A DNA stretch of 64,000 nucleotides from Galbitalea sp036495225 (GTDB lineage Bacteria; Actinomycetota; Actinomycetes; Actinomycetales; Microbacteriaceae): NCBI GenBank assembly GCA_036495225.1, contig DASXNG010000054.1:1-64000 (forward strand). The letters run 5' to 3'. Under the pieces are notes generated by a model. It saw only the letters and a list, made by a program, of their open reading frames with translations, made no database searches and was not told the DNA's origin. Position 1 is the stretch's first letter, and the number at the start of each line of letters is the position of its first letter. Both the position numbers and the translations under genes were made by a program. Of this stretch, positions 51,893-61,800 are shown in pieces.

Positions 51893-54800
51893 CTACTGCA
51901 TCGTCAACGCCGCGGACAGGATCGGTGCGGAATCGAGGTAGCCGACCCGCGTCGCCGAAACGACCACGTGGTAGCTGTAACCCACCGAGAAGTCCGCAGA
52001 GTCCGCCGGGTCTGAGCTCAGATACAGCTGGTGTCCCGTTTGGCCGACGAGATTCACGAATCCGGATCCGTCGTGGCGGTCGACTTGCCACTGGTAGGTG
52101 AGGTCGAGGGCTACCGCTGGCCACGTGCCTGCCGTGGCGTTGATCACGTTGCCGATCACCACGAATGTGACGGTTTTGCCACCGACGGTGAGCGCGGGAG
52201 CCTTCGTCGCGACCACGGCGGCGCCTGGCTGTACCGTCACAGCGTTCGATTCGAGCGGTGTGGTCGGTAGGAGGCCCGACTTGACAGGCTGAACCGTCAC
52301 GCTGATGTCGTCAGAGAGATCGCTCGGCAAGACGACGTACGTCGAGCTCGTCGCGTATGGGATCGGGTTGCCGTTCCGTAGCCACTGGTAGCGGTAGCTC
52401 GTCGGTGCTACGTCCCACTTGCCCACCGCGGCAGTCAGCGTGGCACCAACCTTGGTGACAGTGGCGACGCTCGGCGGGGTCAGGTTGGAGATGGGTGCAG
52501 CCGCGATCGCCGGGGTCAGATCGGAGACGCCAACGATGGTCGCGTAACCGCTGCGCCTGCCGCTGACGTGAACGCTCAACTGTTGCCCAACATCCGCACT
52601 CGTTGGCACGTAGGTCTTGCCGGTCGCGTACGAGATCGGCGCGGCGCCCCGATACCACTGGTAGGTGACGGATGTCGGCGCAGGTGCCCAATTCGGAATG
52701 GTGGCCGTCAGCTTTCGCCCGACCGCCGGGTTGCCCGTGATCACCGGCACCGTCCCGACGAACGCAATGGCGGCTGTGACTGTGCCGACGTCGAGCGTCT
52801 GCGGCAAGCTCGCGATGTGGCCCCTCGCGTTGGCGACGATGCGCACAGTGATGTGGCGTCCGACGTCAGCCGTCGTGAAGACGTAGCTCCCCCCGATTGC
52901 GCCCTTGATCGCGACGCCGTCGCGCAGCCATTGGCGGGAGAAGCTTGCGTTCACGGGTGCGGTGACCGCATCAGAGTTGATTGTCGCAACGAAGTTGGGC
53001 TGAAGCGTTGGTGCGTTCACGGTTGGGCTCGTCAGGATCACGACCGCCTCACCCGTGCGCACCGGCACCTCGACGGACCTGGTCGCGTAGCCAGGCTTCG
53101 TGTCGGTAACGACCACCGTCAGTCGCGTGGTCGTGGATGTCGGGAGCGAATCCGAGAGCGTCGACCCACTGCCGAGCGTCGTTGGAATCGTCGATCCCGC
53201 CGGGTATTCTCGCCACTCATACGAGATCACGCCACCCGTCGGACTCCAAGAGCCGGGCGCGACCGAATACAGTCCGGTCGTGCTGTTGTGTGAAACCGAT
53301 GATGCGTGAGTCTGTATCAGCGCCACGGCCGGCGCGATTGTCGGCACCGAGACGTCGAACGGAGTCGAGTCTGCGAAACCGACGCGATGCGCGGTCACAA
53401 GCAGGTCAAGCGTGGTCGGAAGGCCCCCCACGGGAACGTCTGCGGTCGTCGGCTTGTAGGTCGACGACGTACCGACGCTCACGGGGATCCCGGCTCCGAC
53501 CGTGCGCGTCCACTTGTAGGTAAACGTGACGCCAGGCAGGTCCCAGTGGCCGGGGTTCGCGGTGAGCGTCGAGCCGACGCGCGCCGTGCCCGTCACCGCG
53601 GGATTGGCGACCGTGTTCGCGGCCGCGCCGAGGGCAACGGGGTCGAGGGCGTCGGTCGTGTAGCTGAGGTTTCTGAAGTCTTCGTATGACGAAGCGCCGA
53701 TGCTCAGTGAGATTCGGGCGGTCGCGTCGCCGGGCTGCAGCGTATAGGTCGCACCCGTCGCGCCGGAGATCTGGTGTCCGTTTCGCAGCCAGTGGTAGAA
53801 GTAGGTGGTCGGCGACCCGATCCACGAGCCGGGATTAGCGATCAGGGTGTCACCAACCTGGACCCCGTCGCTGGCGTCGATGGTTGGCGGATTGCCCGGG
53901 TCTGCCTGTGGCTCGAGGAGTTCCTGGCCCGACACGGGATCCGTGAGGTCAACCTCGCCCAGATCGTTCGGGGCGCCAGCAACGTACGTCTGAAGAACGA
54001 CCTCGTTGTAGGAGTTCTCGTCCGTGAACGCGTCGATGGTCACGTTGTACCAGCCGGGGGCAAGGTTTGCGATAGTCGTCGCCCCATCGATCTGGGCGGG
54101 GCCAAAGAGCTCGTCGCCGATGGTCTCGCTCGAGAGAACGGTCGTTTTTGAGTCATCCAGTCGATCGACGGTGATGAAACCCTCGAGGGGTTCCGCGCTT
54201 GCGCCGACGAGGTTGAAGGAGATAGCACCCGAGTAGGTCGGCAGCTGAATGTTCTGATTCGCGATGGGAGCACTGACCGCGACGATCTTGGTGGAGTCAG
54301 CAGGCACGTCCGTCCCGCCGAGGAACGTGGTCGCGCCGCTGTCACCCGCGGTGATGAATTCCAGCACGTATGTTCCGGGGAGAAGCGAGAGGGAGTAGTT
54401 GCCCTGGTCGTCTGTAAGGTCCAGTCCAGCGCGCGGTTGCTCGCTCTGGCCCAGGCCGAAGATGCCATCGCCGAACTGCGCGACTCCGTCGACGTAGGGG
54501 AACGCCTGCACGCGAAGCTGCACCGCGGGCGCACCCGTGGAGTCGAGTACGCGTCCACTGACGTGTACTCGGCCGAGGAGTGCCGCGCTGCGCGTCGTGG
54601 TGGTCTTGTCCCGCACAAACGCCGTGGCGCTCGCGGAGGCGTACGCGAGGTTCGGCTCGCCCGAGTTCGGGTCGTTGAAGCTGACGTCGTAACTTCCTGG
54701 CGTGAGCCCTGGGACCACGTACGCGCCTTTGGAGTTGGTGGTGGCGGTGCCTGTCCCGTCGAAGCCGCCAAAGTCATTTTCTCCAGCGATGGATGTCTCG

Positions 54801-57592
54801 GTCGCGGTCACCTCCACGCCGGCGATTGCCTTCCCGGCCTTCTTGTTGGTGACAACGCCGGTGATGGACCCTCCGCCAACGATGTGAACCTCACGGTAGG
54901 CCGTCGTGCCCTCCGCGGTGACGTCCACGGCCTCGGAGAGGGTCGGATCCGTGCTTCCGCCCATGAACTGGGTCGCGTATGCGGATCCGGCTGGCGGCGT
55001 CAGTTCGAGGTAGTAGCTGCCGGGATCCAGGCCATAGATGCTGAAGGTTCCGTCGTTTACGGTGACGTCATCCGTGCCGTAATAGGAATCTTCGAATGTG
55101 ATGCCTCCGAGGGATGACTTTGGAACAGCGATGACATCCACACCCGACACGGGTTTGCCATTTGTGCCAAGGACGATGCCCCGAATTCCTGTGGTGTGCA
55201 GCAGTTCGATCTGGCCAAGGGGCACGGAAGCCGAGTTGAGAGCGACCGCGGGCTCCTCGATCGTCCGCGTGCTGTAGCTGTCGTCGTAGGACATGAAACT
55301 GAGCGAATGGGCACCGGGAAGCAGCCCGGTAAGAGTGAAGACGCCGCTGCTGTTCGTGGTCGCGTCGCTCGTTGCGTACCCGTTGTTGAAGAAGTCATTG
55401 TCAAAGACGTCGACATTCCGAATGCCGTGTCCGTTGCTGTCGACAACGGTGCCCGTGTATGAGCCGCCTCGCTGCAGGTGCACGTCTTCCTGTGCATCCT
55501 GGCCGGCACCCAGTGCGAGCAGGGGGACGTGGGAGTCTGCTTCGCCGGGCACTCCGCCGATGTCTTGCGCCAGATGTACCGCATCCCCTGCGTCGACGGC
55601 GATGCGGTAGTTCCCAGGCGGTAGACCCGTCACCGTATATGAGCCGTTGTTGTCCGTCGTTGTCGACACATCCAGGTTGTCCGGACTCGACTGCGCTCCG
55701 GTGCCGTTGACCAGTCGTACGTCGACTTCGGCACCGTCGAGTGCAGCTTCGTTCATCGCGTCGAGAACATGCCCATGAATGGTTGCGGTTCCGACCTCAT
55801 TGAAGTCGATGCCCTCGTGGACGCTCAACGCGGTCACGGTGAACGTCGATGCGAGATCCTCTGCTGAGACGCCCGGGAACCACTGCGTTGCTACTGCTTC
55901 GTTGTTCGGCACAAGCTCCACGCCGTAATTGCCAGCGGAAAGACCTTTGATCGTGTAATTGCCGTTGGAGTCCGTGGTCGCGTAATGGTCTCCAGCATCG
56001 CTGTGGCCTTCAACCGCGGTCGCGCCGAAGTTCTGAGGCGCGGACACCGTTTCGCCAGAAATTGGCACGCCGCTTGATGAGACGGTTCCAGACAGGATGC
56101 CCCCCGGATCTAGCGCAACGTTGACGTTCGCGGTCGTGCCACCTGCCGCGACCTTGAACTTCGAGGTGTTTTCACCCGTGTAGTTGTTGGCGAAGAACTC
56201 GTCCTGGTAGTTGCCGTTGCCGTGGTAGTTGACGAACACCGTGTACGTTCCGGGAGCGACGCCACCGATCTTGTACGTGCCGTTTGCTGCGATCACACCC
56301 GGGTCGGTTCCTTGGCAATCCGCATATGTTTCGGAGTCGTAAGACTCAATGGGGCAGGCCTCGATCGATACGTCGCTCGAGGTGAGCGCGCTGTGATCCG
56401 CCGTAGAGATGACGCCTGTGATTGAGCCGGCTCGCGATAGCCGAACACTGTAACCGGTGAGGTGCGCGCCGGCGGCCAGCGAGATCGGGTCTGCCCAGTC
56501 CGCGATTGGCTCGTCCTGCCACCACGAGTCGTGGTACTGGACGGACGCGGACAGCTGCGAAGCGAAGTGCAGAACAATCTCATCGCTCGCGGGGAGGTTT
56601 GCGAGCGTGTACGCCCCCGTGCTCGAGGTCTTCGCCGTCTCGATGGGGATGCCGTTGATGGCGTCACCCAGATCGTAGAAGGCGCTCACGAGGATGCCGC
56701 CAATCGCGGCGTTCGAGGTGTTCTTCACGGTGCCGCCAATGCTCGCGCCGGAGAACAGCGCGAAGTCGGCGACCGCCGACTGATTGGGCGCTGACAGCTC
56801 GACGTCTTTGGCGTCAGGGTACGGCGACGCGTAGTAGTCGCCGTTGCTGTCCTGCATCGCGTAGCCATTCGACCCGCCCGCCTCGGGCACGAAGACGCCC
56901 GTTGGCAGGTTCGCAAAGGAGTACGCACCGTTCGCGCCAGTGGTTGTGGTGGCGTATGGGTACGCGCCCTTCGCACCGTGGGCGTCGAAACCCTGGATGA
57001 AAAGCTTCACGGTTTGCCCGGCGAGTGGATGTGCCACGCGGTCGTCGACCACGCCGCTGAGGTTGTCTCCGAGCGGTAGTGTCACCCCAGAAATGCTGGA
57101 AGGTGTGTCGGCGGGGAGGCTGACGAACTGTGTGCCACCGCTGGAATGCCCCGCGATCTCGTCATCGAGTCGAACGCCGCCGCCCTGAAAGGCTGGCGCA
57201 TCCTTGTAGGCGCCAACGACTGAATTCTTGAAGTCGTATTCGAAGTCGTACTGTCCGATGGGCAGGCTCGCGAACTGCCAGTTACCGGAGCTCGCCGTTA
57301 CGGTCGACGCGACGTTCGTGGCGGACACGCCGTCGGGGTTCAGCTTCCAGGCCTTGACGCTCACCTGCCCGGCCGCCGCGAAGTCGACTTGGGCGGGTGC
57401 ACTGGTGACCGACGCTATGCCGCTGACGATTCCGGTTGCCGTACCAGAGGCTGACGCCGAAACGCCAACCAGCACGGGGATGCTGCCGCCGAGGAGTGCG
57501 GCGAGCGCGATGCCGGCTAGTGCGATTTTTGGTCGGCGAGTCCTCGTTCTCGTGTCTCTGTCGGTGGCAGCAAGAGCTCGAGATGCGGTCAC
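51893..57592 (-). CDS. Giant secreted repeat protein (carboxypeptidase-regulatory-like and Ig-like domains)
   Basis: About 1,899 residues. Basic N-terminus and signal-like helix IALAGIALAALLGGSIPVLV followed by VSASAS. Roughly eleven domains with the pattern (I/V)xGxVxDxxGxPxxGVxV...TDxxGxYxLxGLxPGxYxVxF fill residues 50-1230 (CarboxypepD_reg/SdrD-B-like), followed by about seven Ig-like repeats with WLRNGxxIxGATGxTYT. No LPXTG or C-terminal membrane anchor. Likely an exported adhesin or matrix protein. The start codon is uncertain: GTG 57592 gives a clean signal peptide; TTG 57667 would add 25 residues. Neither has a good ribosome site. Confidence 0.8.
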   Translation of the reverse strand: MTASRALAATDRDTRTRTRRPKIALAGIALAALLGGSIPVLVGVSASASGTATGIVSGIASVTSAPAQVDFAAAGQVSVKAWKLNPDGVSATNVASTVTASSGNWQFASLPIGQYDFEYDFKNSVVGAYKDAPAFQGGGVRLDDEIAGHSSGGTQFVSLPADTPSSISGVTLPLGDNLSGVVDDRVAHPLAGQTVKLFIQGFDAHGAKGAYPYATTTTGANGAYSFANLPTGVFVPEAGGSNGYAMQDSNGDYYASPYPDAKDVELSAPNQSAVADFALFSGASIGGTVKNTSNAAIGGILVSAFYDLGDAINGIPIETAKTSSTGAYTLANLPASDEIVLHFASQLSASVQYHDSWWQDEPIADWADPISLAAGAHLTGYSVRLSRAGSITGVISTADHSALTSSDVSIEACPIESYDSETYADCQGTDPGVIAANGTYKIGGVAPGTYTVFVNYHGNGNYQDEFFANNYTGENTSKFKVAAGGTTANVNVALDPGGILSGTVSSSGVPISGETVSAPQNFGATAVEGHSDAGDHYATTDSNGNYTIKGLSAGNYGVELVPNNEAVATQWFPGVSAEDLASTFTVTALSVHEGIDFNEVGTATIHGHVLDAMNEAALDGAEVDVRLVNGTGAQSSPDNLDVSTTTDNNGSYTVTGLPPGNYRIAVDAGDAVHLAQDIGGVPGEADSHVPLLALGAGQDAQEDVHLQRGGSYTGTVVDSNGHGIRNVDVFDNDFFNNGYATSDATTNSSGVFTLTGLLPGAHSLSFMSYDDSYSTRTIEEPAVALNSASVPLGQIELLHTTGIRGIVLGTNGKPVSGVDVIAVPKSSLGGITFEDSYYGTDDVTVNDGTFSIYGLDPGSYYLELTPPAGSAYATQFMGGSTDPTLSEAVDVTAEGTTAYREVHIVGGGSITGVVTNKKAGKAIAGVEVTATETSIAGENDFGGFDGTGTATTNSKGAYVVPGLTPGSYDVSFNDPNSGEPNLAYASASATAFVRDKTTTTRSAALLGRVHVSGRVLDSTGAPAVQLRVQAFPYVDGVAQFGDGIFGLGQSEQPRAGLDLTDDQGNYSLSLLPGTYVLEFITAGDSGATTFLGGTDVPADSTKIVAVSAPIANQNIQLPTYSGAISFNLVGASAEPLEGFITVDRLDDSKTTVLSSETIGDELFGPAQIDGATTIANLAPGWYNVTIDAFTDENSYNEVVLQTYVAGAPNDLGEVDLTDPVSGQELLEPQADPGNPPTIDASDGVQVGDTLIANPGSWIGSPTTYFYHWLRNGHQISGATGATYTLQPGDATARISLSIGASSYEDFRNLSYTTDALDPVALGAAANTVANPAVTGTARVGSTLTANPGHWDLPGVTFTYKWTRTVGAGIPVSVGTSSTYKPTTADVPVGGLPTTLDLLVTAHRVGFADSTPFDVSVPTIAPAVALIQTHASSVSHNSTTGLYSVAPGSWSPTGGVISYEWREYPAGSTIPTTLGSGSTLSDSLPTSTTTRLTVVVTDTKPGYATRSVEVPVRTGEAVVILTSPTVNAPTLQPNFVATINSDAVTAPVNASFSRQWLRDGVAIKGAIGGSYVFTTADVGRHITVRIVANARGHIASLPQTLDVGTVTAAIAFVGTVPVITGNPAVGRKLTATIPNWAPAPTSVTYQWYRGAAPISYATGKTYVPTSADVGQQLSVHVSGRRSGYATIVGVSDLTPAIAAAPISNLTPPSVATVTKVGATLTAAVGKWDVAPTSYRYQWLRNGNPIPYATSSTYVVLPSDLSDDISVTVQPVKSGLLPTTPLESNAVTVQPGAAVVATKAPALTVGGKTVTFVVIGNVINATAGTWPAVALDLTYQWQVDRHDGSGFVNLVGQTGHQLYLSSDPADSADFSVGYSYHVVVSATRVGYLDSAPILSAALTMQ

Positions 57593-57788
57593 GTTCTGGC
57601 CAATCGGTCGGGCGCTGCACGAACGCGAGGTTGCCCGCGACCGCGACACTGTGCCGGGAATCCACAAACTCTATTGGACGCGAAGGGGGCTCACAATCGA
57701 CTCGAGGTGTAGATCGACCTGTGCGACTGCCCCAATCAGAGGGCCAACCCATCGGAATGCGCGGTCGAATCTCCCAGTTGCACAGTGC

Positions 57789-58811
57789 ATGACTTCGATC
57801 GTTGGTCGCCCCCTCTCCGTGCTGGATCTCGCGTCGGTGTACGAGGGGATGTCGCACGCGCAAGCGATCGCCCAAACCATCGAAACCGCGAAGCTCGCCG
57901 ACGACCTCGGATATCGGCGATTCTGGGTGGCTGAGCACCACGGCATGCCCGCAGTGGCGAGTTCTGCTCCGGCGGTTCTGATCGGAGCTATCGCCGCAGC
58001 CACGTCGAGGATTCGCGTCGGCTCCGGCGGAGTCATGCTGCCGAATCATTCGTCGATGGTCATCGCGGAACAGTTCGGCACACTCGTCGCCCTGCATGGC
58101 GATCGCATCGACCTGGGACTTGGTCGTGCGCCGGGAACCGATCAGCTCACGGCATCCATACTCCGACGCAACATTGGCGCCGAGACAGTGGATGATTTCC
58201 CCAACCAGGTCGTCGAGTTGCTGGCATTCTTCGGGCTGATTCCGCCTCTCGAGAACGGTCTGGGTGAACGACCGGCCGCGCATCCGGGGCTCGGCGACGC
58301 ACCGGAAATGTGGTTGCTCGGCTCAAGCGGTTTCAGCGCCCAGCTCGCGGGCATGCTCGGACTGCCGTTCGCCTTCGCGCACCATTTCGCGGGCGGAGAC
58401 AACACGCCGCTCGCATTCCAGCTCTACCGCGACAGTTTCGAGCCGAACGAACGCCGGGCGGAACCCCACTCAATGGTGGCCGTTGCGGCGCTCGTCGCCG
58501 ACAGCGAAACGGATGCCGACCGGCTGGCTCTGCCGAATGGCCTGTATTTCAGCCGCCTTCGTTCCGGAGCGCGCCCCGGCAGAATCCCGACGCTGGCCGA
58601 GGCCGAGGCGCACGAGTGGACGCCCGCGGAGCTCGAGTTCGTGCGTGAGCGCAACGCACAGCAGGCCGTCGGAACGCTCGCGCACGTGACATCCCGCCTT
58701 CAGTCGTTGGCGGAGTCGACGGGGGCCGACGAACTGATTGTCGTGCCCCAAGGTCCAGACCTCCCCACGAAGCTCCGCACCCTCACCGATTTGGCATCGA
58801 ATGCCCTCTAA
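57789..58811 (+). CDS. LLM-class flavin-dependent oxidoreductase
   Basis: A 340-residue bacterial-luciferase-like monooxygenase. RFWVAEHHGMPAVASSAPAV, TSRIRVGSGGVMLPNHSS, AEQFGTL, RIDLGLGRAPG and LGSSGFSAQLAG match the FMN/F420-linked group with a MsnO8-like pattern. Substrate unknown. It is divergent from the giant protein gene, separated by about 200 nt. Its last four residues (SNAL) and stop are encoded by the hairpin repeat at 58795. Confidence 0.88.
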   Translation: MTSIVGRPLSVLDLASVYEGMSHAQAIAQTIETAKLADDLGYRRFWVAEHHGMPAVASSAPAVLIGAIAAATSRIRVGSGGVMLPNHSSMVIAEQFGTLVALHGDRIDLGLGRAPGTDQLTASILRRNIGAETVDDFPNQVVELLAFFGLIPPLENGLGERPAAHPGLGDAPEMWLLGSSGFSAQLAGMLGLPFAFAHHFAGGDNTPLAFQLYRDSFEPNERRAEPHSMVAVAALVADSETDADRLALPNGLYFSRLRSGARPGRIPTLAEAEAHEWTPAELEFVRERNAQQAVGTLAHVTSRLQSLAESTGADELIVVPQGPDLPTKLRTLTDLASNAL

Positions 58812-58864
58812 GTGCTAGTTGGGGTGCACTCGCACTCGCACCCGCACATACAGGGCATTCGATG
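58795..58864. terminator. Hairpin repeat between convergent genes
   Basis: CATCGAATGCCCT (58795-58807) pairs perfectly with AGGGCATTCGATG (58852-58864), with looser inner pairing (AAGTGC/GCAC). It overlaps the end of the oxidoreductase gene and ends 4 nt before the stop of the second giant protein. It is the same family as 39095. Confidence 0.78.
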
Positions 58865-58867
58865 AAG

Positions 58868-61800
58868 TTAGGGGACGGTCACCGCCGCACTCACGAGGTC
58901 CACCGACGCGTGACCGGGGCGGGACGCGTGCACAATGAGCTGAATGTGGTCGGCGTGACCGACCTCCGGCAGGTTCGGCGTGTACGTTGAGCCGGCTGCG
59001 CCCGAAATGGGTTGCCACATCGGGTTGACCGGCGTGTTGTACTGCCACTCGAACGTCAGCGTCACCGGATAGTTCCAGGCGCCGTAGCTCGCGGTGAGCA
59101 GTTTGCCGAGCCCGACCGTTCCGGTGATCTTGACCGGCGTCGCTGGCGCGAGAGGGGCGCCCAGACCTATCGTGACGGGTGCGCTCGCTGCCACTCGCGG
59201 GTCGTAGTACGGCTTCTTCGCGGTGACAATAACCAGAATGTCGTCACTCAGATCGTTCGCCGTCACCGTGTACTTGGTACCGGTTGCGCCGGGGATGTCG
59301 TTGCCTCCGCGGGTCCACTGGTAGGTGAAGGCGAGCCCGGAGGTCGACCAGATCCCAGGAGTCACCGTCAGGACACTGTCGACTGTCGGGCTCCCGGACA
59401 CGGTCGGATTGACCGAGTAGCCGAGGCTGGTGCCCGACTGCTCGACCGCCCCAACCGCCGTGAACTTCGTGGTCGTCCACCCCGACTTGGTGACCGTCAC
59501 GACCACTGAGATCTTTTTGCCGACATCGGCCGCGACTGGCGTGTAGTTCTGGGACGTCGCGCCGGAGATGACCACTCCGCTCCGGTACCACTGGTACGTC
59601 ACGGTCGGAGAGACCACCGAGAAGAACGTCCAGCCTGCCGTGAGCTGCTGGCCGGTTGTCGGGGTGCCGCTCACGTTCACGGGAGTGAGGGCCGTGATGG
59701 CGCCCCCTCCGCGCGCCGTGACCGTCGCGCTCGAGTCGGCGTACCCGGTCTTCTTGACCGTCACCGTGACGGCGATCTCGTAGCCCGCGTCCGCAATTGT
59801 CGGCGTGTACGTGGGAGAGTCACCGCCGATGGGGTCGGCCACCCCACCCGGCGAGACATGATGCCACGCGTAGTGAACCTCGGTTGGCATCGGACTCCAG
59901 GTGCCAGGCGACACAGAAAGCACGGTGCCGACCGCCGTCACGGCCGGAGCTTTGGTCATCGCGAACTGACCCGAACCAGACTGGCCGGGATCCGCGATGA
60001 AAACCGTCCCCGGCAGATAGCCGGTCCTGGACGCCGTGATCTGCACGCCGACGTACCAGGTGGCCATGGCAGCAACCGGAACAACGAAGGTGGAGGATGT
60101 CGCGCCACCAACGGTCGTCCAGTTCGAGCCATCCGGTGACGTCTTCCACTGGTAGCCGAAGGTGACGCCAGGGATGCTCCACGTTCCCGGGTGCGCGGTC
60201 AGCTTGCTTCCGACCACGTTCGCCCCGCCGATGCTGGGAGCCTGCGCGCCCGAACCCGCGACCGGTGCCGACCCGTTCGTGATGGTGAGGCTATTCGAGA
60301 TCACGGACGCCGAGTTGTAGTTCACGTGGCTTGCTGTCTCGACCAGGCGGATGTGCTTTGCGAAGTAAGCCGCGGTGGGCGCCCAGGTCGGAGAACTCGC
60401 ACCGGGGATGCCGAGCCAGCTCGTGCCCGATTGGTACTGCCACGCGTACGTGAGCGTCGAGTTGGCGATGCTCCAGCTGATCGGGCTCGCGGTTGTCGCG
60501 ACTCCCACAGTTCCACCGGTGACGGTCAGGGTGCTGGCGGTCGTTTCACCACCCTTGCGAGCGAGGATGATCGGCCCAAACGTCTGCTGATAACCACCCA
60601 CGGCGTTGGCCACCGCCTGCACTCCAATGTGCGCGTGCAGGTGCGAGCCGAATGGGAAGGTTGGGCTTACGGTAGCTGGCCCCGGCGAGTCATTCAGATC
60701 GTAGACGAACCAGTTGTAGGTGACCGGAGCGGCAGGTGAAAACGTTGCGCCTGATGCACTCAGTGTTGTCCCGCTGACCGTGACCTTCGGTGCACTCACC
60801 GGGTCCCGATATCCGGGAGTCACCGGTCCACTCGCGGCGACGGTCGCGGTCACCGTCGCGTGTCCGGCGAGATGAGCCGTGACATCCACTGCGATCTTCT
60901 TGCCCAGCAGGCTTTGTGGAATCCTGTACGTCGACCCCGTGCTGGTGCCCGGCGCCTTGGTGAACGGAGCCAGACCCGTCGCGCTGTACTTCCACTGGTA
61001 GGTGAAGCTTGTCGGCGATGGCGTCCATGTGCCGGTGTTCGCGCTAAGGACAAGCGCGGTGCCGGGGGTACCGGAGATGCTCGGCGCAACGCTGACCGCC
61101 ATGGGCGCGGCGACGACCGGGGTCGGCTCCGCGAACATCAGCGTCTTCGTCGCGTAGCCGGTCTTGCTGGCCCTAACTGTGAGCCGAAGCATGTGTCCGA
61201 TATCCGCGACCGTCGGCGTGTAGTTGCACGTTGTGCCACCAACGACGGACTTCCAACTGGTGCCTGACTTGTACTGCCACGCGCACGTGGTCGAGGTGGG
61301 CGCCGGTGTGAAGCTTGGGACGATCGCGGTGAGTGGTGACCCGAATACCGGCGTCCCGGTCACGGTCAGCGGAGCGCTCGCGACCGGCGCGGCGCCCAGC
61401 TGCACGGTGATGCGTGGGGCGAAGTATGGCGTGTATCCGTCGTTCTCACGGAAGACCTCGACCGTGACGTACTTACCCGATGTCCCAGCACGGGGGAGGG
61501 ATGCGTTGTCGCTGTGCGGGGTCGCTGGGACGCCATCCACTTCCCACAGGTACTTTGTCGAACCAACATTGGGAGACCAGCTGGCAGCCGACGCGGTCCA
61601 GGTCGTCGAGCTGGTGGATACGGTTGGCGCCGTCACCAGCTTGAAGACACCCGGCTGCACGCCATCCGGCGGGGAGTCGTACACGAAGGTCGTGTAGCCG
61701 AAGTGCGACGCCGTCACCTCGATACGGATGTACGGTCCGTTGGCAAGATCGTCGGCCGTTTCCGTGTGTGTCGGTCCAGTGGCACCGGGGATGTTCGTCC

